DNA of 64,000 nucleotides from Pseudodonghicola sp048268305 (lineage in GTDB: Bacteria; Pseudomonadota; Alphaproteobacteria; Rhodobacterales; Rhodobacteraceae). This document shows positions 9,527 to 18,576 of the stretch, piece after piece; positions within the stretch are counted from its first letter, which is position 1; the number at the start of each line of letters is the position of its first letter. The stretch is from positions 124,001 through 188,000 of the forward strand of contig NZ_JBLWVT010000006.1 in assembly GCF_048268305.1 (NCBI RefSeq). The letters are read 5' to 3'. Made by a program: the position numbers and the translations under genes. Under the pieces are notes generated by a model. It was not told where the DNA came from. It saw only the letters and a program-made list of their open reading frames with translations, and searched no databases.

Positions 9527-10807
9527 TCAGCGGCCGATCAGACCGTTGGTTTCACCGACCATCTCTTGCAGCCCGTCGTCGACGCTGAGATCGCCCGACA
9601 TGACGGCCGAGATGATGTCACGCTGGGTGCGCCAGATTTCCACCGCGTTGGTGCCGGGATAGCCGGCCCAGGGCGCGGCACGATCAAGCTGGCGCAGCGA
9701 GGTCGCCCAGTTCGGATGGCTGGCATAGAAATCACCCAGCAGCTCCGGCGCCATGGCGAGCTTGTTGGTCGGCATATAGCCCGAGCCCAGAACTGCCAGT
9801 TTCTGGCCCTCGGGGCTGGCGGCGAACTTGATGTATTCCCAGGCGGCGGCCTGATGTTCGGCGTCCTGGGCGGTGATGATGCCACCATTGCCGCCGGTCG
9901 GCACCGTGCCGGTTGCCTTATTGGTCACCGGGAAGATGTCGGTGCCGACGGTGAACTTGCCCTCGGCCAGTTCCTCGAACGAGCGGGCCGAGTTGACCGA
10001 CTGCACGGTGAAGCCGGTGAGGCCCGCGGCGAATTGCTGACGGCCTTGCGAGAATTCCATCTGGTCCATGCCGCCTTCGGTGACGAAGCGGCGGGCCAGT
10101 TCCAGCGCCGATTTGCCGACCTCATTGTCCCAGGCGACGGTCTTGCCGTCCTCGGACATGAAGGGCGCGCCCTGTTGCGAGATCAGCGCCCGCCACAGCC
10201 AGTCGTCCGGCCAGGCATCGATCATATAGGAGGCGCCAGTGATATTGTCGCCCAGCGCGTCGATCTTGGCACCGAGCGCAAGCCAGCCGTCCCAGGTGTC
10301 GGGCAGATGCTCGGTATCGCCGCCGGCCTGTTCGATCAGCTCCTTGTTGTAGAAGATGATCGGGGTCGATGCATTGAACGGCAGGCCGTAGATCTGGCCG
10401 TCGACCGTCGTCAGGTTGATCATCGAGGGAGCATAGTTCTGCTCGATCCAGGTCGTCCCGCCCTCGGCTTCGATGAAGGGGGCCAGCGGCACGTCGAGAT
10501 TGCGCGCCTTCAACTGGCGGACCAGCTCCGGCAGCAGGTGATAGCCCGAGAATACGATATCGGGCAGATTGCCGGTCATCGCGTCGCGCACCACCGCCTG
10601 ATGTTCGGTGTCATAGCTTTCGGCGGCGGCGAGGAAATTGATCTTGATGTCCGGGTGCTGCTCCATGAAGGCCTTGGCGACGGCCTCGTGGAAATGGCGG
10701 TGGCCCGGCCAGGCGTGCAGAACGTCGACGGTGACTTCGGCTTGCGCGGCGAAAGCCGTGACTGCTAGGGTCGCGCCAAGGGCGACGGTGCTGAGAAGAG
10801 TCTTCAT
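9527..10807 (-). CDS. ABC transporter solute-binding protein (carbohydrate family 1)
   Basis: 426 residues, periplasmic. A Sec signal peptide is visible at 1-23, with cleavage likely after AQA. The mature protein begins EVTVDVLHAW and shows family features such as LPDIVFSGY, YGLPFNASTPIIFYNKEL and TGGNGGI. It resembles UgpB/MalE-type binding proteins (cluster D). Start ATG 10807 is preceded by AGGGAC; the upstream extension of the frame is antisense or untranslated. About 130 bp separate it from the permease gene upstream. The ligand is unknown; the two phosphoesterases encoded downstream make a glycerol-phosphate-like or other phospho-sugar ligand worth testing. Confidence 0.9.
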   Translation of the reverse strand: MKTLLSTVALGATLAVTAFAAQAEVTVDVLHAWPGHRHFHEAVAKAFMEQHPDIKINFLAAAESYDTEHQAVVRDAMTGNLPDIVFSGYHLLPELVRQLKARNLDVPLAPFIEAEGGTTWIEQNYAPSMINLTTVDGQIYGLPFNASTPIIFYNKELIEQAGGDTEHLPDTWDGWLALGAKIDALGDNITGASYMIDAWPDDWLWRALISQQGAPFMSEDGKTVAWDNEVGKSALELARRFVTEGGMDQMEFSQGRQQFAAGLTGFTVQSVNSARSFEELAEGKFTVGTDIFPVTNKATGTVPTGGNGGIITAQDAEHQAAAWEYIKFAASPEGQKLAVLGSGYMPTNKLAMAPELLGDFYASHPNWATSLRQLDRAAPWAGYPGTNAVEIWRTQRDIISAVMSGDLSVDDGLQEMVGETNGLIGR

Positions 10808-10938
10808 CTTTTGTCCCTGATCTTTGGGGATGGATCCCCGGGTGATGCGGCGGCGCCGCGGCTCGACTGCGGGATGGGTGCCACCATCCCGCAGCCCCGC
10901 CATCCCTCGCGGGCGGCGAAAATCTTGAAAAACGCAGG

Positions 10939-11787
10939 TCATTTCACGCCTGTCATGGTCACGCCCCGGACGAACTGGCGCTGCGCCAGCAGGAAGGCGA
11001 CCATCAGCGGCGCGGTCAGGATCGTCGCGGTGGCCATCAGTGCGCCGTAATTCTCGCCGCTCTCCACATCGGCGAAGGTGGCCAGCCCCAGCGGCGGCGT
11101 CATCAGCTCGTTCGAGCGGATCACGATCAGCGGCCAATAGAGATCGTTCCAGTGGCTGGTGACCGAAAAGACCGCGAAGGCGGCGATCGCCGGGATCGAC
11201 CCCGGCACCACGATGCGCCAGAGGATCGCCCATTCCGAAAGCCCGTCCAGCCGCGCCGCCTGGATGATCTCGTCCGGGTAGGATTTGAAGCTCTGGCGGA
11301 ACAGGAAGATGGCGAAGACCGACAGGAAGAAGGGCGCCATGGCGGCGAAATAGGTGTCGAGCAGCCCGAGCGCGTTCAGCCCCAGATAAAGCGGCAGCGC
11401 CGGAACCTGGATCGGCACGGTCAGCGCAAAGATCACCACGGCGAACAGCAGGTTGCGGCCACGGAATTCGAACTTCGCCAGCGCATAGGCGCAGGGGATC
11501 GCGGTCAGCACCTGCACCACCAGAATGCCGGCGGCGATGATCACCCCGTTCTTCATGAAGGTCAGCACCGGCGAGGTGGTCAGCGACTCGATATAGTATT
11601 TCAGCCCGGTGAATTGCTGCGGCAGCAGGTGGAACTCCGGCGTGAACAGCTCGGACGGGCTGCGGAAAGAGGTCACCAGCATCACGTAGAAGGGAAAGAG
11701 GAACAGCACGGCCAGCAGCAGCAGGACCAGATGCGCGGCGATCTGCCCCAGAGGCAAGCGCGCGGGACGGACGTCGGGCCGGGTCAT
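10939..11787 (-). CDS. Carbohydrate ABC transporter permease, MalG/UgpE type
   Basis: 282 residues, inner membrane, six predicted helices starting at about residue 14. The EAA-type coupling loop is visible at IIQAARLDGLSEWAILWRIVVP, and the C-terminus (QRQFVRGVTMTGVK) is the hallmark of MalG-like subunits. The ATG overlaps the stop of the partner permease by one base (TGATG), which implies translational coupling. Confidence 0.92.
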   Translation of the reverse strand: MTRPDVRPARLPLGQIAAHLVLLLLAVLFLFPFYVMLVTSFRSPSELFTPEFHLLPQQFTGLKYYIESLTTSPVLTFMKNGVIIAAGILVVQVLTAIPCAYALAKFEFRGRNLLFAVVIFALTVPIQVPALPLYLGLNALGLLDTYFAAMAPFFLSVFAIFLFRQSFKSYPDEIIQAARLDGLSEWAILWRIVVPGSIPAIAAFAVFSVTSHWNDLYWPLIVIRSNELMTPPLGLATFADVESGENYGALMATATILTAPLMVAFLLAQRQFVRGVTMTGVK

Positions 11788-12710
11788 CAGTAATGCACCT
11801 TCTTGTCGAGAGCCCAGGTCTGGATCAGCGCGCAGATCAGGATGATGCCAAGGAAGACCACCGTCATCGCCGCCGCCGATCCCATGCGGAAATAGGAGAA
11901 CCCTTCGAGATAGGTGGTATAGAGCAGCACGTCGCTGTGCCCCCGCGGCCCGCCGCGGGTGATCACCGCGACGGTGTCGAAGACCTTGAAGGCGGTGATC
12001 GTCGAGGTGACGATGACGAACAGCGTGGTCGGCCCCAAGAGCGGCAGGGTGACCGAGAAGAAGCGGTCAAGCGGATGATCGAGCCCATCGACCGCCGCCG
12101 CCTCGTAAAGATCGCCGGGGATCGCCATCAACCCGGCGGCAAACAGCACCATGTTGAAACCCGCCAGGCTCCAGACATTGATGATGGCGAGGCCGCTCAG
12201 CGCCAGATGCGCGTCGCTGAAAAAGTCGATGGCGGGCAGCCCCAGCGCCTGCAGCAACAGGTTGAAGGGGCCGATGGTGCCATGCAGCAGGTATTTCCAC
12301 ACCGTCGCCATCGCCACCACCGTGGCGGTCACCGGCAGGAAGAAGATCATCTGATAGACCCGGCCACCGCGCCTGAGGCCATTGGTCATCACCGCCAGCA
12401 GCAGGCCCAGCAGCACGCTGCCCGGCACCACGATGGCGACATAGGCGAAGGTATTGCTCAGCGCCCGCCAGAAGGTGCGGTTGTGCAAGAGATCGCGATA
12501 GTTTTCGCCCCCCACCATGGCAAAGCTCAGATCGCCAAAGCGATAGTCGGTCAGGCTCATCGCCAGCATGACGGCGATGGGCAGGAGCATCAGAACGAAA
12601 AGCAGCACGACCGAGGGCGCCGCCAGCGCATAGGCGATCCAGCCCGGCAGTTCGGCCCCGAGCCGGCGCCGGGCCGGGCGAAGGACGGGGGAGAGGCTCT
12701 CAACCGACAT
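11787..12710 (-). CDS. Carbohydrate ABC transporter permease, MalF/UgpA type
   Basis: 307 residues, inner membrane, six helices. The EAA loop reads GDLYEAAAVDGLDHPLDRFFSVTLPLL. ATG 12710 (MSVESLSP) was chosen for its GGGAGG 5-9 nt upstream; it overlaps the end of the ATPase gene by 11 nt. A longer in-frame start at 12767 would lie well inside the ATPase gene and is unlikely. It forms the membrane pore with the MalG-like subunit. Confidence 0.92.
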   Translation of the reverse strand: MSVESLSPVLRPARRRLGAELPGWIAYALAAPSVVLLFVLMLLPIAVMLAMSLTDYRFGDLSFAMVGGENYRDLLHNRTFWRALSNTFAYVAIVVPGSVLLGLLLAVMTNGLRRGGRVYQMIFFLPVTATVVAMATVWKYLLHGTIGPFNLLLQALGLPAIDFFSDAHLALSGLAIINVWSLAGFNMVLFAAGLMAIPGDLYEAAAVDGLDHPLDRFFSVTLPLLGPTTLFVIVTSTITAFKVFDTVAVITRGGPRGHSDVLLYTTYLEGFSYFRMGSAAAMTVVFLGIILICALIQTWALDKKVHY

Positions 12711-13860
12711 GGGCCACCTCCCGCACAGAGGGGGTGCCGAGGCCAGGCAGATGCAGCCGCTTGCCATCCGCCCCGAAGGCCAGAAGATCGGCCGGGCGCA
12801 GGCTGAAGGTCAGCTCCCCGTCCGGCGCCGACAGGGCGGTGAACTCCGCCGCGGTAAGCCGTGCGGTGAGCATGCTGCCCTCAACCGTCGTGCGCAGGAA
12901 CAACAGAACGTCATGGCCCAGCCGCTCGCTCCGCTCGATCCGCGCCCTTAGGCGCAGCGCCGCCAAATCCGTCCCGAGCCGCAGCGCCTCGGGACGAAAC
13001 GCCATCTGAAGCGGCCGCTGCAACAGCCCGGAAAGCCCCACCGCCTCGGCGCCCCAGCCGATGACCTCATCCGAGGCCACCACATTGATCTCGGGCGAGC
13101 CGATGAAACGGGCGACCCGGATGTCCTCAGGCGCGTCATAAAGCGCCTGCGGCGTGCCGCATTGCACGATCCCCCCGTCCATCATCACCGCCACCCGGCT
13201 CGACATCGTCATCGCCTCGGTCTGGTCGTGGGTGACATAGATGAAGGTGGCGCCAAGCCTGCGGTGCAGCGCGGTGATCTCGGCCCGCATGGTGACCCTC
13301 AGCCGGGCGTCGAGGTTCGACAGCGGTTCGTCCATCAGGAAGACCTGCGGATCGCGGATGATGGCGCGCGCCAAAGCCACCCGCTGCCGCTGCCCCCCCG
13401 ACAGCGCCGCCGGCCGACGATCGAGCAGCCCGTCGATCTCGACCAGTTCGGCCGTCTTGCGGACCTTGTCGCTGATGGCCTGCCGGTTGGCGGACTGGCC
13501 CGGCATCAACCGGCCGATCCCCGGCATCCGCGCCAGCCGCGGCAAGTGCCGCACCTTCAGGGGCGTGGCGATATTCTCGGCCACGCTCATATGCGGGTAG
13601 AGCGCATAGGACTGGAACACCATGGCGATGTCGCGCGCCTTGGGCGGCAGGTGATCGACGCATTGCCCGTCGATCCGCACCTCTCCGCCCGACTGCGGCA
13701 AAAGCCCGGCAATGATCCTGAGCAGCGTGGACTTGCCGCAACCCGACGGCCCCACCAGCGTCATGAACTCCCCCGGCTGCACGTCGAGCGAGGCCGCGCG
13801 CAGCGTCGCCGTCGTGCCATAGGTCTTGTCGATCCGGTCCAGTTCCACCGCTGCCGCCAT
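12700..13860 (-). CDS. ABC transporter ATPase, UgpC/MsmX type
   Basis: 386 residues: Walker A GPSGCGKST at 37-45, Q-loop MVFQSYALYPHMSV, signature LSGGQRQRVALARAI, Walker B VFLMDEPLSNLDA, switch histidine in YVTHDQTEA, then a TOBE/MalK-like C-terminal regulatory domain. It carries an insertion of about 30 residues between the Q-loop and the signature (PRLARMPGIGRLMPG). It is the first gene of the operon, with AAGGGGAG about 8 nt before ATG 13860. UgpC-like ATPases of this family often serve glycerol phosphate or oligosaccharide importers. Confidence 0.93.
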   Translation of the reverse strand: MAAAVELDRIDKTYGTTATLRAASLDVQPGEFMTLVGPSGCGKSTLLRIIAGLLPQSGGEVRIDGQCVDHLPPKARDIAMVFQSYALYPHMSVAENIATPLKVRHLPRLARMPGIGRLMPGQSANRQAISDKVRKTAELVEIDGLLDRRPAALSGGQRQRVALARAIIRDPQVFLMDEPLSNLDARLRVTMRAEITALHRRLGATFIYVTHDQTEAMTMSSRVAVMMDGGIVQCGTPQALYDAPEDIRVARFIGSPEINVVASDEVIGWGAEAVGLSGLLQRPLQMAFRPEALRLGTDLAALRLRARIERSERLGHDVLLFLRTTVEGSMLTARLTAAEFTALSAPDGELTFSLRPADLLAFGADGKRLHLPGLGTPSVREVAHVG

Positions 13861-13895
13861 TGCCAGACTCCCCTTGAAGCGTGACGCGACAGCTA

Positions 13896-13936
13896 GTGGA
13901 GTTTCACTTCACTTTTGTGAAGGCAATGTGGAGTTT
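13896..13936. promoter_or_regulatory. Candidate RpiR operator region upstream of ABC operon
   Basis: Two copies of GTGGAGTTT (13896-13904 and 13928-13936) lie exactly 32 bp apart, about three helical turns. Between them sits the inverted repeat TTCAC-TTTT-GTGAA (13908-13921). The block is 36-76 bp upstream of the first gene of the ABC operon, where a repressor or activator would act. The link to the operon's RpiR protein is inference. Confidence 0.5.
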
Positions 13937-13939
13937 TCT

Positions 13940-14574
13940 TCAAATCGCCACTCCTGCCCCGCCGCCGGGGCGGCAATGACAGGAGTGGCCACCTGATCTG
14001 GCTGGCGCGAAGTCAAACCCTGTTCCGGTCGGCTCCTCCTCAGGCCAGCCATGGGTCCGGCTTGCGACTCGCGCCGAACCATGGCCTGAAGGGATCAGCA
14101 TTCCTCAGACGGGCAACCCCCCGATGCCGTAGACCGCCATCCCCCCCGAAGCGGCGCAGACCACGGGTTCAGAAACCCTGCCGGATGGCGGTTTCCCCGC
14201 CTGGGCCGGCGCCGCTTCCCTGCCCCGAGGGCCTGCCTGACGCGAGCGTGACGGACGGCGAGACCGAAGGCCCCCCGGATTGGCGCACCCGAGACAAAAA
14301 TCGCCCGCAAGACAGGCAATTTCCGAAAGATATGAATATGTTCGGCATGATATTCTATAGTCGCATCGCGAACATGCGGCGCGACGTTACGGATTGGTAA
14401 TGTTAGGATCACGAATATGTCATACTTGCTTACCAGATTGCCACAATGGGCTGGTAGCGCGTCAAAGCATTTGCAGTCTTAAAGAAAAACTCATGTCACC
14501 CACGGTAGCCTAGAGTCGCCAAAATGACAGTAGCGCGAGACCTTGGGGCCAGAACCGGAACGAGAGGACACGGA
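13940..14574. other. Gene-less region between divergent operons
   Basis: About 630 bp with no convincing gene. The part before about 14300 is GC-rich and carries a 112-codon open frame without family character. The part 14310-14520 is clearly more AT-rich and probably holds the promoter of the phosphoesterase operon. I see no RNA gene or repeat in it. Confidence 0.6.
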
Positions 14575-15405
14575 ATGGATGATGGCAGCTCTTTCTTTCC
14601 GGCACCGACCAGCCACATAGCCGAGGCTACAGCGGGGCGGACGCTGTTCCTCTCCGATCTGCATCTGGGAATGATCGGCAGCAAGGCCGAGCTTTTGCTG
14701 GAGTTTCTGCGTCTTCATGATGCCGAGACCATCTATCTGGTCGGCGACCTGATCGACACCTGGCGCCCGCTGGGCAACAACTGGCCCGACAGCCATCACG
14801 CGGTTTTGCGGCAACTGACCCGGTTGGCGCAGGCCGGGCGGCGCGTGATCTATGTCCCCGGCAATCACGATGCCTTCTTCCGCCATCATTGCGGCACCGG
14901 GCTGTTCGGCTTCGAGATTCGGCACGAGGCGGTGCATCACACCGCCGACGGCCGCCGCCTGCTGATCACCCATGGCGATTGCTGCGATATCTTCTCGGGC
15001 CGGCTGGCGATGCTGTCGCGCGCCGGCAGCCTGGCCGAAACCGGCGTGCGCCGCCTGGGCCGGACGATCAACGCGCTGCGGCACCGGCTGGGCCATGACG
15101 GCTGGGACGGGCTCGAGGCGGTGCTGGCCCGGATCAACCGGCTGATCCGGGCGCGCGACCGGTTCGAGGAACGTCTCTACCGGATGGCCAGCGAGCGCGG
15201 TTTCGACGGCATCGTCTGCGGCCATTTCCACAAGCCGGCGCTGCACAGCGATTATGGCGCGCTCTATGCCAATTGCGGCGATTGGGTGGATCACGCCACG
15301 GCGGTGATCGAGGATCACGACGGCAGCCTGCGCCTGGTCCATTGGCCCGAGGGTGTCGTCCCAGTTGCCGGGCAACAGCATGGATTGCATCCGGAACCCG
15401 CATGA
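14575..15405 (+). CDS. LpxH-like metallophosphoesterase
   Basis: 276 residues. All calcineurin-type metal motifs are present: FLSDLHLG, VGDLIDTW, PGNHDAFF, THGDCCD and GHFHKPA. It is annotated in relatives as UDP-2,3-diacylglucosamine diphosphatase-like, but many alphaproteobacteria make lipid A with LpxI, so this one may act on another lipid-linked pyrophosphate or phosphate. ATG 14575 is chosen because GAGAGGA lies 5-11 nt upstream; an in-frame ATG at 14524 has no ribosome binding site. It is the first of four genes joined by 4-nt overlaps. Confidence 0.85.
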   Translation: MDDGSSFFPAPTSHIAEATAGRTLFLSDLHLGMIGSKAELLLEFLRLHDAETIYLVGDLIDTWRPLGNNWPDSHHAVLRQLTRLAQAGRRVIYVPGNHDAFFRHHCGTGLFGFEIRHEAVHHTADGRRLLITHGDCCDIFSGRLAMLSRAGSLAETGVRRLGRTINALRHRLGHDGWDGLEAVLARINRLIRARDRFEERLYRMASERGFDGIVCGHFHKPALHSDYGALYANCGDWVDHATAVIEDHDGSLRLVHWPEGVVPVAGQQHGLHPEPA

Positions 15406-16508
15406 CAACGGCCCTGATCGGTTTTGCCGCAGCGCTGTTGGCGCTGCATCTGCTGACGACAGCGCTGGTGATCTGGCGGCTGTCGCGGCCGCTGCCGCGC
15501 GCCACGGTGCAACAGATGCCCCGCGTGAGCCTGCTGCGCCCGGTCTGCGGCCTGGACTATGGGCTGGAGCAAACCCTCGCCTCGGGCTTCGCGCAGGACG
15601 CGCCCGGCTATGAGGTGATCCATTGCGTCGACGATCCGACCGACCCCGCAATCGCCGTGCTGCAAGGGTTGATGGAGCGGCACCCCGAGGTGCCGGCGCG
15701 GCTGCTGACCGGGCGCGACAGCATCAGCGGCAACCCCAAGCTGAACAATCTGGTCAAGGGCTGGCGGGCGGCGCAGGGCGACTGGGTGGTGATGGCCGAC
15801 AGCAACCTGCTGCTGCCGCCGGACTATCTGCGCCAGATCATGGCGCTGCGCCGGCCCGGCACCGGCATGATCTCCTCCCCCGCCTTCGGTTGCGACGCGC
15901 AAGGCTTCTGGGCATGGGTCGAGGCCGGTTTCCTCAATGGCTATCAGGCGCGCTGGCAACTGGCGGCCGACAGCCTGGGGCTGGGCTTTGCCCAGGGCAA
16001 GACCCTGGCCTTTCCGCGCGACTGGCTGGATGCCCAGGGCGGGCTTGCCGCGCTGGCCTGCGAACTGGCCGAGGATGTCGCCTCGACCCGGCTGGTGCGG
16101 GCGGCCGGGCTGCGGGTGCGCGTCACCGCACGCCCCTTCGGCCAGCCGCTGGGACGGCGCGCCGCCGCCCCGGTCTGGCAGCGCCAGGCCCGCTGGGCGC
16201 ATTTGCGCCGCGACGGCTTTCCCGCGCTTTATCTGCTCGAGCCGCTGACCGGGCCGCTGTTGCCAGCGCTGGCGCTGCTCTGGGCGGCCCCCGCCTGGCT
16301 GCCGGCCTTCCTGGTGATCTGGTACGGTGCCGAATGGCTGCTGGCGCGGCACGCCGGCTGGCCCGCCGGCGGCGGCGATCTGGTGGCCTGGGGGCTGCGC
16401 GACCTGATGCTGCTGCCGCTCTGGCTGGCGGGCTGGCGCAAGCGGGCGCCGGTCTGGCGCGGCAATGCGGTAACCTCCTCGGCCCCGATCCCGGATCGCG
16501 CATCATGA
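15402..16508 (+). CDS. GT21 glycosyltransferase (ceramide glucosyltransferase/HpnI-like)
   Basis: 368 residues, membrane-bound. One N-terminal helix (about 2-25) precedes a GT-A domain with the GT21 pattern: aspartates in HCVDDPTDP and ADSNLLLPP, the ED in LAEDVAST, and QRQARW, which matches the QxxRW motif. Two or three helices follow at the C-terminus (LLPALALLW to WLAGW). GT21 enzymes transfer a sugar to ceramide or, as HpnI, to hopanoid lipids. The ATG overlaps the phosphoesterase stop (ATGA), so the two are coupled. The acceptor lipid is not known. Confidence 0.87.
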   Translation: MTTALIGFAAALLALHLLTTALVIWRLSRPLPRATVQQMPRVSLLRPVCGLDYGLEQTLASGFAQDAPGYEVIHCVDDPTDPAIAVLQGLMERHPEVPARLLTGRDSISGNPKLNNLVKGWRAAQGDWVVMADSNLLLPPDYLRQIMALRRPGTGMISSPAFGCDAQGFWAWVEAGFLNGYQARWQLAADSLGLGFAQGKTLAFPRDWLDAQGGLAALACELAEDVASTRLVRAAGLRVRVTARPFGQPLGRRAAAPVWQRQARWAHLRRDGFPALYLLEPLTGPLLPALALLWAAPAWLPAFLVIWYGAEWLLARHAGWPAGGGDLVAWGLRDLMLLPLWLAGWRKRAPVWRGNAVTSSAPIPDRAS

Positions 16509-17080
16509 TCGACCTGACGACCCTGCAGCAGGTGATCGAAGCACATGGGCTGGCCCTGCTGTTCCCGCTTGCGGTTCTCGAAGGCCCCATCGTCACCGTC
16601 ATCGCCGCCTGGTTGGCGCGCCTGGGGTTCATGAACATCGTCGCCGTCTATGTGGTCTGCGTCATCTCGGATCTGGTGGGCGATGCGATCTATTACGCAT
16701 TGGGCCGGCATGGTCTGCCGCTGCGTTGGCAACAGCGGCTGGGGCTGACACCGCAGCGGCGCCGTGCTCTCAAGACCCAGTTCCGCGCCCGCGGGGCGCG
16801 CATCCTGGTGATCGGCAAGCTGACCCATTCGGCGGGAATGGCGGTGCTGCTGGCGGCCGGCGCCTCGCGGATGCCCTTCGGGCGTTTCCTGCTGTGGAAT
16901 TTCCTGGCCACCCTGCCCAAGACCCTGCTTTTCCTGCTGATCGGCTATGTCTTCGGCGGTGCCTCGAACCGTGTCGACGGCTGGATCGGCGATGTCTCCC
17001 TGCTGCTTCTGGCGCTGATCGTCGCCGGGGCGGCGATCTGGCTGATCCGCCGTCACCTGGCCGGGAAGGACACCGAGTGA
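16505..17080 (+). CDS. DedA-family membrane protein
   Basis: 191 residues, inner membrane. It has the DedA/SNARE-associated features GLALLFPLAVLEGPIVTVIAAWLA near the N-terminus, GDAIYYALGRHG, and KLTHSAGMAVLLAAGASRMPFGRFLLWN, with four to five hydrophobic segments. DedA proteins scavenge or flip undecaprenyl phosphate or phospholipids. The ATGA overlap with the GT21 gene indicates co-translation, consistent with a lipid-carrier role in the same pathway. Confidence 0.88.
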   Translation: MIDLTTLQQVIEAHGLALLFPLAVLEGPIVTVIAAWLARLGFMNIVAVYVVCVISDLVGDAIYYALGRHGLPLRWQQRLGLTPQRRRALKTQFRARGARILVIGKLTHSAGMAVLLAAGASRMPFGRFLLWNFLATLPKTLLFLLIGYVFGGASNRVDGWIGDVSLLLLALIVAGAAIWLIRRHLAGKDTE

Positions 17081-17757
17081 ACACGATCACCTGCATCATC
17101 CCCGCCTATAACGAGGGGCCGCGGATCGCCGCGGTGGCGCGGGTCGCCGCCGCCCATCCGCTGCTGAGCGAGGTGATCGTCGTCGATGACGGGTCGCACG
17201 ACGACACCGCCGAGATCGCCGCCGGGGTCGCGGGGGTGCGGCTGCTGCGCCAGCCCCGCAACGGAGGCAAGACGGCGGCGCTCGCCCGGGGCCTGGCCGA
17301 GGCGACGGGCGCGCATGTGCTGCTGCTCGATGCCGATCTGACGGGGTTGACCGAGGCGCATATCGGCGCGCTGATCGCCCCGGTCAGCCAGGGGCGCAGC
17401 GCGATCTCGATCAGCCTGCGCGGCAATGCGCCCGGACTTTGGCGGCGCATCGGCCTGGATTACATCTCGGGCGAGCGGGTGCTGCCACGATCGCTGCTGC
17501 TGCCGCATCTGACCCATCTGCCGACGCTGCCGGCCTTCGGGTTCGAGGTGTTTCTGAACGGGCTGCTGATCGACGCCGGCCTGCCGATCGCGGTGGTGCC
17601 CTGGCCGGATGTCGCAAGCCCGATGAAGCACAGCAAATATGGGCTGTGGCGCGGTCTGCGGGCCGATGCCGGGATGATCACCGACATGCTGCGCACCCAC
17701 GGCCCGCTGACCCTGCTGCGCCAGATCGCCACCATGCGCCGGCTGCGGATCGACTAG
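17077..17757 (+). CDS. Glycosyltransferase family 2
   Basis: 226 residues. The GT-A domain begins TCIIPAYNEGPRI, with VVDDGSHDDT and LLLDADLTGLT giving the nucleotide-sugar aspartates. It starts at GTG 17077, which overlaps the DedA stop as GTGA, with GGAAGGA about 8 nt upstream. It has no clear membrane segment. It is the last gene of the four-gene operon and probably adds a second sugar or modifies the same lipid; donor and acceptor are unknown. Confidence 0.88.
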   Translation: MNTITCIIPAYNEGPRIAAVARVAAAHPLLSEVIVVDDGSHDDTAEIAAGVAGVRLLRQPRNGGKTAALARGLAEATGAHVLLLDADLTGLTEAHIGALIAPVSQGRSAISISLRGNAPGLWRRIGLDYISGERVLPRSLLLPHLTHLPTLPAFGFEVFLNGLLIDAGLPIAVVPWPDVASPMKHSKYGLWRGLRADAGMITDMLRTHGPLTLLRQIATMRRLRID

Positions 17758-17925
17758 CACCTGGACCAAAGCCGTCGCTGCGCCTCCTCCCCGAAGCGAG
17801 ACGCGGCCGGTTCCCGCCCGCAAAGCCGCCGCTTGCCCACCAAGCCGGGCCTGTCCGCGGGAAAAGGATCCGACAAGGGCCGCACATGGCTTTTATCGCT
17901 GGCGCGCGTGCTCTAGTCTGGCCGC

Positions 17926-18576
17926 ATGATCGCTGTGCCGCACCCTTCCGTTGCCTCATCCGATATCGATGGGCTCATCGCCTGCCCAAGTTGCGACGCG
18001 CTGCTGACGGATCCCACCGTCACGGTGGGCGAAACCGCCCGCTGCCCGCGGTGCCATTCGGTGATCGAGGCGCCGCGGGCGCTGGCGATGACGCGGATCA
18101 TCATGCTGGCCCTCTCGGCCTTGATCCTGATGGTCGCCGCGATCTTCTTTCCGTTTCTTGAGCTTGAGGCCGCCGGCATGATCCGCCGTTCCTCGCTCCT
18201 CGACACGGTGATGGCCTATTCCGGCGGGCTGACCGAACCGCTGACCATCGCCATGGCGGCGCTGATCGTGATCCTGCCCTCGCTCCGCTTTCTCGGGCTG
18301 ATCTATGTCCTGGCGCCGATGGCCTTCGGCTGGCGCCCCGCCCGCCATGCGGCCCCGGTGTTCCGCTTTGTCGAGCTGCTGCGCCCCTGGGCGATGGCCG
18401 AGGTCTTTGTGGTGGGCGTCGCGGTAGCGCTGGTCAAAGTCGGTGGGCTGGCGCATATCTCCCTGGGCCCGGCCTTCTGGGCCTTTGTCGCGCTCGTCAT
18501 CGTGACGGTCCTGAAAGACAACTTCATGAGCAGAGTGACGGTTTGGAAAACCCTGGACGCCCGCCGCAGATCCTGA
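17926..18576 (+). CDS. PqiA-domain membrane protein (first half)
   Basis: 216 residues. A zinc-ribbon-like pair of cysteine motifs (CPSC at about 20-23 and CPRC at about 40-43) precedes four hydrophobic segments. This is one PqiA repeat; E. coli PqiA has two in a single chain. PqiA works with PqiB and PqiC in lipid transport across the envelope. The next gene encodes the matching second repeat, and the two frames overlap by 34 nt. Confidence 0.85.
   Translation: MIAVPHPSVASSDIDGLIACPSCDALLTDPTVTVGETARCPRCHSVIEAPRALAMTRIIMLALSALILMVAAIFFPFLELEAAGMIRRSSLLDTVMAYSGGLTEPLTIAMAALIVILPSLRFLGLIYVLAPMAFGWRPARHAAPVFRFVELLRPWAMAEVFVVGVAVALVKVGGLAHISLGPAFWAFVALVIVTVLKDNFMSRVTVWKTLDARRRS

Noticed and set aside
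14062..14400. 112-codon plus-strand frame
   Set aside because: Proline- and arginine-rich composition expected by chance in GC-rich DNA; no ribosome binding site and no domain.
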